Part shown: in pieces, positions 25,547 through 33,734 of the stretch
Layout: each line of letters starts with the position of its first letter
Position numbering within the stretch: the stretch's first letter is position 1
Assembly (NCBI GenBank): GCA_045561055.1
Contig: JBJKYL010000010.1
Location: 186,001-250,000 of the forward strand
DNA length: 64,000 nt
Source of the DNA: SMWC01 sp045561055
GTDB taxonomy: Bacteria; Pseudomonadota; Gammaproteobacteria; Steroidobacterales; Rariloculaceae
Direction of reading: 5' to 3'
Notes under the pieces: generated by a model
Told to the model about the DNA's origin: nothing
Databases searched by the model: none
Seen by the model: the letters and a program-made list of their open reading frames with translations, nothing else
Translations under genes and position numbers: made by a program

Positions 25547-26607
25547 TAGATCCACCCCGCGGGAGCAACTATGAGACCTTCTGTTTCGGGCCACTTGAGC
25601 AGGCGATTGACCCACTGAATCGCTCCGCCGGCAGCACCTTTGACCAGATTATCGAGCACACAACAGACGACGATGCTATCGGTATCAACGTTTACGCTTA
25701 AGATTGCATTGTTTGTTCCGACAATATCTTTGAGGCGCGGCGGTGCGTTAGCTACCGATACGAATGCCGAGTCGGCATAGAATTTTGTTAACGTGTCGTG
25801 TGCTTGGTCTTCGGTTACATCGGTGGCACGGGGTGCGAATATTGTTGCGTAGATGCCACGTGCGAACGGTCCGGATTGAGGCATGAAGTGCAGTTGTGCT
25901 TCCTTACCCGTCGCGTTGTGTACAAGTGTTTTTACTTCAGGCTGATGCCGGTGGCTAAGAGGTTTGTAGGCGAAGACATTACTCTGGCGTAGTGGATGAT
26001 GGGTTGTTTCTCGAGGAGTTCGTCCCGCGCCGGTACTGCCGGTCACAGCGCTAACGAAAAACCGCGGCTCGGAGAGATTGTTGGCGACTAATGGCACGAT
26101 GCCGAGCAACATTGCCGTTGCGAAACAGCCGGGTTGGGCTGCGTGTGGTGTGTCGATATTTTTAAGATGTTCAGGGACAGCACAACTAAAGCTAGATAAT
26201 CGTTGTGGAGCTTGGTGCGGTTGTTCGTAGATTGTTTCGAAACTTGACGCATCCGCATAACGAAAATCAGCTGAGGCGTCGACGACCGTTGCCCGCACGT
26301 CCGAAGCTTCGGCGGCAACCAGCAGGCTGTCCACTAGGTTAGCTGACGCGCCGTGCGGTGCAGCTGAGATTATCACCCATTGCTTTGATGCTCCGAGTTG
26401 ATCGGTTATGTCATCAGCGGAAACGAAGACATCGTCCGGATAAACTGTGGCGAGATGCCCAAAACTCGCCGCAATTGGTTCGCCAGCCTTACTAGTTGAG
26501 ACTGCGGCACCAAGGTTTAATCGCGGGTGTGTTGCAATTAGGCGGAGTAGTTCGCCGGCGACATAGCCGGACCCACCTAGTACGATTACGGGTATCGAAT
26601 CTTTCAT
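25546..26607 (-). CDS. argC: N-acetyl-gamma-glutamyl-phosphate reductase
   Basis: 353 residues. Rossmann N-terminus VIVLGGSGYVAGELLRLIATHP, the catalytic cysteine in HAAQPGCFATAMLLGI, SAVTGSTGAGRTPRETTHHPLRQSN, and a C-terminal dimer/dehydrogenase domain with the HRHQPEV segment. It reduces the acylglutamyl phosphate made by ArgB to the semialdehyde used by ArgD. Its ATG overlaps the stop of the unknown P-loop gene by 4 bases (26604-26607), indicating translational coupling of those two genes. Confidence 0.93.
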   Translation of the reverse strand: MKDSIPVIVLGGSGYVAGELLRLIATHPRLNLGAAVSTSKAGEPIAASFGHLATVYPDDVFVSADDITDQLGASKQWVIISAAPHGASANLVDSLLVAAEASDVRATVVDASADFRYADASSFETIYEQPHQAPQRLSSFSCAVPEHLKNIDTPHAAQPGCFATAMLLGIVPLVANNLSEPRFFVSAVTGSTGAGRTPRETTHHPLRQSNVFAYKPLSHRHQPEVKTLVHNATGKEAQLHFMPQSGPFARGIYATIFAPRATDVTEDQAHDTLTKFYADSAFVSVANAPPRLKDIVGTNNAILSVNVDTDSIVVCCVLDNLVKGAAGGAIQWVNRLLKWPETEGLIVAPAGWI

Positions 26608-27677
26608 GTTGGTGCCCCCGTTTCTGCACCGGCAGTTTTTAGCCCTTCCAAAATGAGATCGCCCAGATCTGCACCGTGTGTGATCGCATTCAGTGCGGGG
26701 ACCTTCGAACGCCGCTCGATAATTTCGAGCCCCACGTCATTATCGGTCGCCGGCCCGGTCACCACAGTTGGTTCTATCTCGAAGTTGTCGCGGAGTAATT
26801 TCACTCCCCCCCAAGCGCCGACCGGATCGTTGGCGCAAAGCACAACCGCAGTCAAAGCTTTGCGTATGTCCTCGTCATGAAGAATTGCTTCGACGCCATA
26901 TGCGCCAAGCAGTCCGTCACCGAGTTCAAAGACGATGACATCAGGCCGCTCTGCTGTAAGGCTATGTAGTAGTTTGCGGGTGAGGTCTGGAGCGTTATCT
27001 GATGTTGTCGCAACGATACCGTGATCGGAGAAGATGCGGGTATGTCGTGCGCCGGCATCTTCCATTGCCAAAATGTCTCGTCGCAGTGCGACGCCCGTAC
27101 TCTTAAACGCATCGACTGTGAGTCCGGTATGGCGAAAGCGACTGATGATAGTGCTCGCCGCAACGGTTTTACCGGAATCCATACAGGTTCCTGCGATGGC
27201 GACGACTGGGACCTCGCCGATTTCTAAAGGCGATTTATCTATTTTTTCCTGCATACCAATACGTGCGGGAATACCGATACGTTCCCCAAGATAAGGGAAA
27301 TTTAGTACTACACCGAGTACACGACAGTCGAAAGGCTGACCGTGATTAGGGTTAATCGAGTCACAGACACCCATTACGCCACCGAGATTCAAAATCTGAA
27401 TGACGTCGCCTTCGTCGAGCTTTTTGGGTATATGCCCGGAGTAACCGAATAGTGCCTTACGATGCCCCAGTGCACCGACGACAATGTCGCCGCGTTTCAC
27501 CTGTGCCATTCGGCCGCTAGTTAATTCGAGCGTGTTATACCGTGACTTGTTGTTCAGAACTTCCGCTGCTAAGAGCACGCCTTCCTCACAAGGTATGTCA
27601 GGGCTGATTCGGATTTCCCGTCCGATATCGTTGCCAAGCGCAACAGATGAAATTTTGTCTACGATGAGTGAGCGCAT
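26604..27677 (-). CDS. Uncharacterised P-loop protein embedded in the arginine operon
   Basis: 357 residues from ATG 27677, chosen because AAAGGTG lies about seven bases upstream; a GTG at 27686 is an alternative. Residues 1-150 form a beta-rich domain with no motif I know (LELTSGRMAQVKRGDIVVGALGHR, LNLGGVMGVCDS). Residues 155-350 are a P-loop domain: GTCMDSGKT (163-171), FKSTGVALRRD, a probable metal or acid loop ELGDGLLGAYG (251-261), CANDPVGAWGG and TGPATDN. The Walker A form is like BioD/CobQ-type enzymes and, more distantly, the DUF1611/DgcN group, which includes a D-glutamate N-acetyltransferase. It sits one base after argG and overlaps argC by 4. Role unknown. Confidence 0.75.
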   Translation of the reverse strand: MRSLIVDKISSVALGNDIGREIRISPDIPCEEGVLLAAEVLNNKSRYNTLELTSGRMAQVKRGDIVVGALGHRKALFGYSGHIPKKLDEGDVIQILNLGGVMGVCDSINPNHGQPFDCRVLGVVLNFPYLGERIGIPARIGMQEKIDKSPLEIGEVPVVAIAGTCMDSGKTVAASTIISRFRHTGLTVDAFKSTGVALRRDILAMEDAGARHTRIFSDHGIVATTSDNAPDLTRKLLHSLTAERPDVIVFELGDGLLGAYGVEAILHDEDIRKALTAVVLCANDPVGAWGGVKLLRDNFEIEPTVVTGPATDNDVGLEIIERRSKVPALNAITHGADLGDLILEGLKTAGAETGAPT

Positions 27678-27678
27678 C

Positions 27679-28887
27679 TCATTCACCTTTAGCGCGTGTA
27701 TACAGCATGCCAGGCAGTGAGAGAATTCGTGAGAAGCCGACCGCATCGCTAGGCAACCACTCTCCTGTCACTTCGCCATATTTGCCCTCACTCGCAGCCA
27801 TTAGCGAATGTGGTGATTCGACGCCGAGGGCAAACACGCTACCAGCACGCAGGAGGCAACGCACGGAGCCCGTGACCCTTTCCTGAGATGACATAAGTAG
27901 CGCCTCTATGTCTCGGCATGCAGGATCCAGCTGCTTTCCTTCATGGACTAGATCACCGTAGGTTAGACTGAGTTGTTCTTTCACACGTTGCTGTAGAGCG
28001 CTCAGTGTGAGTTTCTCGAGTTCACGGTGGCAAGTTAGAAGGATGTCTGCTGCCGGTGCTTCAAAGGCTACACGACCCTTCGTACCTAGAATCGTGTCAC
28101 CGAGATGGATGCCACGACCGATACCAAACTTGCTACCATGTTGTTCGAGTTGCTCAATCAATGCGACAGGAGTCAGTAGGTCGCCGTTAAGTGCAATGGG
28201 TACACCTTTAGAGAATTCGATAGTTAATTCCTCATCGGACGCCGGTGATTCGAATGCTCCTGTGCTCAATACCCAGGCGGATTCGGGTATGGACGCGAGC
28301 GAGTCGAGTGTTTCCGTCCCACCGATTGTGACGCCCCAGAGCCCACGGTTGATCGAATAGGCCGAGCCTTGCGCGGGTTCGGGTAGGCCCCTGTCTGCAA
28401 GGTAAGAGAGCTGATCCTCCCTCGCCCAAGAGTGATCTCGCACAGGCGCTAACACTTCGAGCTCTGGCGCTAGCGTTTTCAGGATGATCTCGAACCGTAC
28501 TTGGTCGTTACCTGCTGCGGTACAGCCATGGGCGATGGTATTTGCTCCGGTCCTGGTGGCGAGGTCGGCAAGATAACGGGCTTGGATTCCGCGTTCTGCG
28601 CCGACACACAATGGATAAAGCTGTCCGCGGCGAATGTTCCCCATGATCAGGAATTTCAGCACCTGATCAAAAAATTCATCACGTGCCTCGACAAGTATGT
28701 GGTCGGTCGCCCCTAGTAGCTTAGCTCGCTCCGCGAGTGATTTGGTTGCCTTTATATCGAGCCCTCCTGTATTAACAGTAGCTGTTATCACCGGACGGCC
28801 ATAGGTCTCCTCTAGCCATGGTACGCAGAAGGACGTATCGAGGCCGCCAGAGAAGGCTAGAATGATGGGATTGGTATTGCTGCTCAT
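27679..28887 (-). CDS. argG: Argininosuccinate synthase
   Basis: 402 residues. N-type ATP pyrophosphatase motif ILAFSGGLDTSFCVPWL, then NTGGLDIKATKSLAERA, NTIAHGCTAAGNDQVRFE, the ATP/citrulline segments VRDHSWAREDQLSYL and GSAYSINRGLWGVTIGG, and a C-terminal oligomerisation helix. It joins citrulline and aspartate. Because the carbamoyltransferase in this cluster makes N-acylcitrulline, a deacylase must act before this step. It overlaps argR by 4 bases (28884-28887) and is followed after one base by the P-loop gene. Confidence 0.95.
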   Translation of the reverse strand: MSSNTNPIILAFSGGLDTSFCVPWLEETYGRPVITATVNTGGLDIKATKSLAERAKLLGATDHILVEARDEFFDQVLKFLIMGNIRRGQLYPLCVGAERGIQARYLADLATRTGANTIAHGCTAAGNDQVRFEIILKTLAPELEVLAPVRDHSWAREDQLSYLADRGLPEPAQGSAYSINRGLWGVTIGGTETLDSLASIPESAWVLSTGAFESPASDEELTIEFSKGVPIALNGDLLTPVALIEQLEQHGSKFGIGRGIHLGDTILGTKGRVAFEAPAADILLTCHRELEKLTLSALQQRVKEQLSLTYGDLVHEGKQLDPACRDIEALLMSSQERVTGSVRCLLRAGSVFALGVESPHSLMAASEGKYGEVTGEWLPSDAVGFSRILSLPGMLYTRAKGE

Positions 28888-29348
28888 GAGGTGGTTTTCC
28901 CCCAGTTTTGTCGTAATCGCGAAGTTAGTCGTCGCAGGTGAGCTGGACCAGTCGTCGCGATAAATATTGTGTCATCACCAGAGAGTGTGCCGACGATCTC
29001 GGGCAGTTTGCTACGGTCTAGCGTCAAAGCAACGCGCTGTGCGGCGCCGATAGCCGTCGTTATCACGAGCATGTTCGGGCCCGCCGGGTTAACGTTGCGA
29101 ACGAAATCCACCACGTTTTTAAGCTGCCGCTCGTTGTCGCCGTTTAGGTGTTCGGGCAAGCTGTAGCCGGAGTTAAGCTTCGCGGCGCCCATGTCTTTGA
29201 GATCGCGACTGACGCTAGACTGTGTCGCATGATAGCCATCGGAACGGAGTAATTTCACGAGCTCCGTTTGCCGTACGATGGTATTACTCTTCAATAACTG
29301 CGCGATAGCGCGCCGACGAGCTTGTTGTGGGGTGGCGGCATTGGGCAT
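28884..29348 (-). CDS. argR: Arginine repressor ArgR
   Basis: 154 residues from ATG 29348; ATGs further upstream (29381 region) would add a short non-conserved tail. The N-terminal winged helix has the recognition pattern ATQSSVSRDLKDMGAAKL. The C-terminal domain has GTLSGDDTIFIAT, whose acidic pair binds arginine and builds the hexamer. As first gene of the arginine operon, overlapping argG, it should repress its own transcript when arginine is plentiful. An AT-rich palindrome 29 bases upstream is a candidate operator. Confidence 0.93.
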   Translation of the reverse strand: MPNAATPQQARRRAIAQLLKSNTIVRQTELVKLLRSDGYHATQSSVSRDLKDMGAAKLNSGYSLPEHLNGDNERQLKNVVDFVRNVNPAGPNMLVITTAIGAAQRVALTLDRSKLPEIVGTLSGDDTIFIATTGPAHLRRLTSRLRQNWGKTTS

Positions 29349-29376
29349 GATCAGAAAGCCTTTATGCATAAAGTTG

Positions 29377-29398
29377 CGCATATAATAATTAATATGCG
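29377..29398. promoter_or_regulatory. Candidate ArgR operator between argR and the divergent esterase
   Basis: CGCATAT and ATATGCG form a perfect 7-base inverted repeat with an AT-only 8-base spacer (AATAATTA). A second palindrome, TTATGCATAA, lies at 29362-29371. ArgR boxes are AT-rich imperfect 18-base palindromes found in pairs, and this sits just where autoregulation would need it. The half-sites do not exactly match the E. coli consensus TGAAT/ATTCA, so this is a proposal from position and symmetry. Confidence 0.45.
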
Positions 29399-29425
29399 AA
29401 TATATTGCAAGGATTTGATGAACAC

Positions 29426-30100
29426 ATGGAAAATCAGTTGGTAGATTCTCTCGAAACAGTAGAAATTACGAGTGGCGATTCACCAGTAGCAAGCGTGATT
29501 TGGCTACATGGTCTCGGTGCGGATGGGAATGATTTTGCTTCTATAGTGCCGCAACTCGATCTGCCGGTTCAGATACGGTTTATTTTTCCACACGCCCCCG
29601 TACGTCCGATTACTGTGAACATGGGTGTCCGTATGCGCGCGTGGTACGACATCCTTTCTATCGAACGGACCGATTCGGAAGATGGTGACGGTATTTGCAC
29701 TAGCGCCTTGGCGGTAGGCGCCCTAATAGAAAAAGAGATCGATCGAGGTATTACTAGTGAGAAAATTATACTCGCTGGGTTTTCACAGGGCGGGGCCATC
29801 GCGTTGCATACAGCGCTTCGTTACCCGCACCGTTTGGCGGGAGTTCTCGCTCTATCTACCTATCTACCACTCAGGCGGACGCTCGCTGCCGAAAGAAGTG
29901 CTATGAATGTGTCTATCCCAATATTCATGGCACATGGGATTTATGATCCGGTTATACCAAAGTCGAGGGCTTTGAAAGCGAAAGAAATTCTTCTAAAGCA
30001 TGGTTATGACGTTGCGTGGCACAGTTATCCAATGGATCATTCCGTCTGCGTTGATGAGATTGCCGACATCAGTAGCTGGTTAACGGCTAGCCTATCCTGA
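29426..30100 (+). CDS. Carboxylesterase/phospholipase family alpha/beta hydrolase
   Basis: 224 residues from ATG 29426, with AAGGA about a dozen bases upstream. It belongs to the carboxylesterase family of Pseudomonas EstB and eukaryotic acyl-protein thioesterase: VIWLHGLGADGNDF (oxyanion loop), catalytic serine in LAGFSQGGAIALHTALRYP, aspartate in AHGIYDPVIP and histidine in YPMDHSVC. It is cytoplasmic and hydrolyses short-chain esters or thioesters. Divergent from argR, it shares the palindromic control region. Its 3' end overlaps the convergent NRDE gene by 14 bases. Confidence 0.9.
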   Translation: MENQLVDSLETVEITSGDSPVASVIWLHGLGADGNDFASIVPQLDLPVQIRFIFPHAPVRPITVNMGVRMRAWYDILSIERTDSEDGDGICTSALAVGALIEKEIDRGITSEKIILAGFSQGGAIALHTALRYPHRLAGVLALSTYLPLRRTLAAERSAMNVSIPIFMAHGIYDPVIPKSRALKAKEILLKHGYDVAWHSYPMDHSVCVDEIADISSWLTASLS

Positions 30101-30833
30101 AGCATTCCATGCTCTCGCCGCTAGAAATACCGTTTGCAGCAAAGCGGCGCTCGATGAATTGCAGTTCTCCGTCTCGTGACAGTAGTATAACGGTTGAGCA
30201 GCGAGTCCCATACCGAACGTCTTTTACAAAGACCATCGACCGAAGCTTCGCTGCGCGGTCAGCGCCCTCTGGCAAATAGCCATGGAGTGATTGGTTCCTA
30301 AGCATTTTGAACAAACATTCTGCTAGCTCGTCGTTCTCGGCGCAGTCGAGAAGCCGACTTTCAGCATAGTGGACTTTCGGCCACGCTGCCCCGAGGCGAG
30401 CGTTACTAAGCGCATATACACTATTTGTTGATAATTTTTTCTTTGACGCACGGTTACTGGCGTAGTGCAGCTCTTGTCCGTCGAATAAGACGAGATTGAA
30501 GGGCCCATAGTCAGCCAAATTGGATTGGAGTGCCGCCACATAGTCTGCCGCACTTATCGAATCTCTGAGAAAATTTTCCACAAGTTTGCCGCGCGACCGT
30601 GAATACTCAGCAGCGATCTGGTCCCGAAAGTTGGTTACCGCGGCTATACGCCCTCTTCTATCCACGGCGAGCCAGCTACCGCCGGCAACGAGATCACGAC
30701 CACCAAAGACATCGCAATGGTCTTCCCACCATCCTGCCGGCGCTGACGCGCGCGAATGAAACTCGTCTCGATTGGCGGCGAACACGAATGGGTAGCGGCC
30801 CGATTCCCGCAGAGAGAATGCAGCAAGACACAT
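30087..30833 (-). CDS. NRDE/TANGO2 family protein
   Basis: 248 residues starting MCLAAFSLRESGRYPFVFAANRDEFHSRASAPAGWW, with the N-R-D-E motif that names the family, then GGRDLVAGGSWLAVDRRGRIAAVTNFR and a late YGTRCSTVILL segment. The N-terminal cysteine after Met (C2) would be exposed on Met removal, as in Ntn hydrolases. Eukaryotic TANGO2 and bacterial relatives are linked to heme or lipid handling, but the biochemical role of bacterial members is unsettled. It has no obvious operon partner. Confidence 0.88.
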   Translation of the reverse strand: MCLAAFSLRESGRYPFVFAANRDEFHSRASAPAGWWEDHCDVFGGRDLVAGGSWLAVDRRGRIAAVTNFRDQIAAEYSRSRGKLVENFLRDSISAADYVAALQSNLADYGPFNLVLFDGQELHYASNRASKKKLSTNSVYALSNARLGAAWPKVHYAESRLLDCAENDELAECLFKMLRNQSLHGYLPEGADRAAKLRSMVFVKDVRYGTRCSTVILLSRDGELQFIERRFAANGISSGESMECFRIG

Positions 30834-31236
30834 CAGCTTTAGACCATAGTCTCGGCGTAGTAATATACCGGTAGGCGATAATTTAGGCTGAGATAGGCCG
30901 GACAGTCGTTAAGTGGAAGCGCTAGCATATTATGGACATAGCTGATTGAGTACCCTTTGCAAAGCATAATTTCCAGTTCTTAACCTCACAGAATCCCCAG
31001 TAAAAGACCCTGTTCCCACTAGTGAGATAGAGCCCGGGCTGGGCGTTACGAGCAGACACGTCTCGTTACATTTGTAGAATGAATACCTAAGATATACATT
31101 GCTTGGCAATAAAAGACTAGATGAATTATAGGTACCGATCTATTGTAGTCGCCTTATCGTCTCGACACAGTGGTACTTGAAACAGTTTATATAGAGCTTG
31201 CGGATTTGGTTGCCGCTCAATCTAAGGATCTGATCG
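30834..31236. other. Intergenic region upstream of yadGH
   Basis: 403 bases between divergent genes. I see no tRNA or coding signature. A weak sigma-70-like promoter for the plus strand may lie at TTGGCA (31103-31108) with TATAGG 18 bases on (31127-31132), which would leave a leader of about 100 bases. TAAGGA at 31223-31228 is the probable ribosome binding site for yadG. A 28-codon open frame from GTG 31170 ends at 31256, overlapping the yadG start in another frame; it has no known relatives. Confidence 0.4.
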
Positions 31237-32166
31237 CTGGACGCACTAAACATTAAGGATCTCCGTAAGGTCTACTCCAATGGCCTGGAGGCGCTCAAGG
31301 GTATTGATTTAACCGTAGCAGAAGGAGATTTTTTCGCTCTGCTTGGACCGAACGGCGCTGGGAAAACGACCGCTATCGGGATAATCACGTCGCTTATCAA
31401 CAAGAGCAGCGGCCAGATAAACGTATTCGGCCTCGATTTTGATAGTCATCAAGATGCCGCTAAGGCTTGTATTGGCGTTGTCCCACAGGAGATCAACGTC
31501 AACGTTTTTGAGTCCTGCGAGACAATTCTTCTCAACCAAGCTGGCTATTATGGCGTACCTCGCCGGTTAGCGGAGACTCGTGCGGAAAAATATCTAAAAG
31601 CGCTGCGTCTCTGGGATAGGCGTAATGATATCGCTCGGACACTCTCAGGCGGTATGAAGCGCCGTCTCATGATCGCTAGGGCGCTGGTTCACGAACCCCG
31701 CCTGCTTATGCTCGACGAACCGACGGCTGGTGTTGATATAGAAATTCGCCGCTCCATGTGGGATTTGATGCGTGAGATAAATGAAGTTGGTATGACGATT
31801 ATTCTGACAACACACTATCTTGAGGAAGCTGAAAGCCTTTGCCGCAATATTGCTATTATTGATGAGGGTCGAATCATCGAGAATGATTCAATGACCAACG
31901 TTGTGAGCAAATTGCAACGAGAGGTTTTCGTTCTTACATTGACCCAGCCGTTAAGCGAGACACCAAGACTCGATGGTTATGAAGTACGATTACGAAATGG
32001 TCTAGAGATTGAAGTCGAAGTGACCAATAAGCAAGATTTAAACTCGCTCTTCGCAACATTGTCGAAAAATAACTTACATGTCGCGAGTATGCGCACCAGA
32101 AGTAATAGACTCGAGGAACTCTTCATCGGCCTTGTAACGGACAAGACAAAGGAGAAATCGCCATAG
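31237..32166 (+). CDS. yadG: ABC transporter ATP-binding protein, YadG type, with CTG start
   Basis: 309 residues if begun at CTG 31237. In frame, the nearest upstream stop is TGA at 31231-31233, and no ATG, GTG or TTG occurs before 31654, which would already be past the Walker A site. CTG has TAAGGA eight bases upstream and gives MDALNIKDLRKVY, which matches the E. coli YadG start almost residue for residue. GPNGAGKT is at 37-44, followed by VVPQE (Q-loop), LSGGMKRR (signature), LLMLDEPTAGVD (Walker B) and LTTHYLEEAE. It powers the YadH permease; substrate unknown. The stop overlaps yadH by one base. Confidence 0.88.
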   Translation: MDALNIKDLRKVYSNGLEALKGIDLTVAEGDFFALLGPNGAGKTTAIGIITSLINKSSGQINVFGLDFDSHQDAAKACIGVVPQEINVNVFESCETILLNQAGYYGVPRRLAETRAEKYLKALRLWDRRNDIARTLSGGMKRRLMIARALVHEPRLLMLDEPTAGVDIEIRRSMWDLMREINEVGMTIILTTHYLEEAESLCRNIAIIDEGRIIENDSMTNVVSKLQREVFVLTLTQPLSETPRLDGYEVRLRNGLEIEVEVTNKQDLNSLFATLSKNNLHVASMRTRSNRLEELFIGLVTDKTKEKSP

Positions 32167-32999
32167 TGGTTGAAAAAAAAGCTTTTTTATCTAGTACTGT
32201 TACGTTGATTGACCGACCGGAGCAGAATCTGTTCCGCGTGAATGTTGTTGGGTTCTACACCATCGTTCGCCGCGAGATTAGGCGTGTAGCAAGAATTTGG
32301 ATACAGACTATCGTGCCGCCAGCGATTACGATGACGCTTTACTTCGTTATCTTCGGTAGTTTGATCGGCGAGAGAATCGGAAATATGGACGGTGTTCCGT
32401 ATATGAGCTTCATCGCCCCGGGACTGATTATGATGGCCGTAATTACTAACTCCTTCGGTAACGTCGTTTCATCCTTTTTTTCCGGGAAGCTCCATCGTCA
32501 CCTTGAGGAGATGCTAGTTTCTCCGTTGATTTTTCCGACGATAGTAACGGGTTTTGTCATTGGTGGAGTAGTGCGCGGCCTCTGTGTGGCGGCGTTAGTT
32601 ACGTTCGTTTCATTAATATTCACGGAGCTTAACGTCGTTCATCCTTTGATCGCGCTTTCCGTTGTCGTGCTGACTTCCATGGTTTTCTCTCTGGCGGGGT
32701 TACTGAACGCAATCTTCGCAAAGAATTTCGATGACATTTCCATTATCCCGACGTTTGTGCTGACGCCACTCACCTACCTCGGCGGTGTATTCTTCTCGAT
32801 TACGTTGTTGTCCGACACTTGGCAAGCTGTCGCGCGGCTTAATCCCATCCTCTACATGGTCAACGCATTTCGTTACGGAATGCTTGGCTCGTCTGATATT
32901 CCGATTGCGACAGCTTACGCTATCATTTGTATCTCGTTGGTCATTTTGTACACGACTGTTCTAGTGCTGCTTAATCGGGGTACCGGAATTAGAACCTAA
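32166..32999 (+). CDS. yadH: ABC-2 type transporter permease, YadH type
   Basis: 277 residues from GTG 32166, which overlaps the yadG TAG. Six membrane helices of the ABC-2 exporter fold. RIWIQTIVPPAITMTLYFVIFGSLIG, PGLIMMAVITNSFGNVVSSFFSGK, EEMLVSPL and SLAGLLNAIFAKNFDDISIIPTFVLTPLTYLGGVF follow E. coli YadH closely. The N-terminus is about 25 residues longer than in E. coli. YadGH is an export pump of unknown cargo, related to polyketide and drug exporters. A likely terminator follows at 33090-33118. Confidence 0.92.
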   Translation: MVEKKAFLSSTVTLIDRPEQNLFRVNVVGFYTIVRREIRRVARIWIQTIVPPAITMTLYFVIFGSLIGERIGNMDGVPYMSFIAPGLIMMAVITNSFGNVVSSFFSGKLHRHLEEMLVSPLIFPTIVTGFVIGGVVRGLCVAALVTFVSLIFTELNVVHPLIALSVVVLTSMVFSLAGLLNAIFAKNFDDISIIPTFVLTPLTYLGGVFFSITLLSDTWQAVARLNPILYMVNAFRYGMLGSSDIPIATAYAIICISLVILYTTVLVLLNRGTGIRT

Positions 33000-33089
33000 T
33001 GTGTCCGGTCGATTTGCAATGCTTACACCGCTGGTGGGGATCAAACACTAGTTCGGGGTTGCTTTAAGTAAGCTTCAGTAGTTGCAGAT

Positions 33090-33118
33090 TAGGCAGTGAG
33101 CCTATCGGTTATTTTTTT
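33090..33118 (+). terminator. Probable rho-independent terminator after yadGH
   Basis: TAGGC (33090-33094), loop AGTGA and GCCTA (33100-33104) form a short hairpin followed, seven bases later, by a run of seven T (33112-33118). The stem is only five pairs and the T-run is spaced from it, so the signal is modest. The T-run overlaps the stop of the convergent gspB, an expected place for termination. Confidence 0.45.
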
Positions 33119-33734
33119 AGTCGGCGGAGAGAAGAAAACTCTGGCCGCGATAATTAAGTATTACGCCTTCCTCAGTTATGGTTTCGATTCTCGGGCCATC
33201 GCGTAATATTTCTCCCTCGCGATAACTTGCCGAATTAATGCGGACGAACCGATCTGTCGGAGTGCCGCTATACACGTGTAATTCTAGTGCGAGGGGCGGG
33301 ACTATTAGACCATCCGCGATAGCTTCCATTATTGTTGGTGGTCCGACAAGCATAGTCGGAGCCTCTACTTCTGGTTCAGCCTGCACAGGAGTAGTCTCAG
33401 TCGGTTGCTGAGTACGTGTCGCGGTCGCGGTGTTTGCCGTTGGTTCACGAGCGAGATTTCTAACTGCGCCGGACTGCAGCATAGGTGAGACGGTGGGAGT
33501 TGGCTGTATTTGTTCGCGAGAACTAGTCGCCGCAACGTCGGGATCGCTAGCTCTATCATGCCACCAGTCCCAGACGAGAAAAAAAACGCTTGTGGAAAGT
33601 ATTGCAATGACCGCTACTACCCAGGCTGGAGTTTTCCGGTTATGAATGACCGCCGGCACGTCACTAATACTTGGAGCGGTGCTTTGCTGACGTTCTTTTT
33701 CCGATTTTCTCAGTGCGTCTAGGATAAAAGACAT
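33117..33734 (-). CDS. gspB: General secretion pathway protein GspB
   Basis: 205 residues. MSFILDALRKSEKERQQ is the standard cytoplasmic start of GspB/ExeB, followed by one membrane helix (about 37-52), a long Pro/Thr-rich periplasmic linker and a C-terminal domain with LELHVYSGTPTDRFVRINSASYREGE. With GspA it forms an inner-membrane complex that helps insert the type II secretin through the peptidoglycan. The ATG directly follows the gspA TAA, with AGGAG in the gspA end as ribosome binding site. No other type II secretion gene is in the window. Confidence 0.92.
   Translation of the reverse strand: MSFILDALRKSEKERQQSTAPSISDVPAVIHNRKTPAWVVAVIAILSTSVFFLVWDWWHDRASDPDVAATSSREQIQPTPTVSPMLQSGAVRNLAREPTANTATATRTQQPTETTPVQAEPEVEAPTMLVGPPTIMEAIADGLIVPPLALELHVYSGTPTDRFVRINSASYREGEILRDGPRIETITEEGVILNYRGQSFLLSAD

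Noticed and set aside
31170..31256. 28-codon frame before yadG, considered as the true N-terminus joined by a frameshift
   Set aside because: The YadG family starts where the CTG lies, so no extra N-terminal sequence is missing; a frameshift is not needed.
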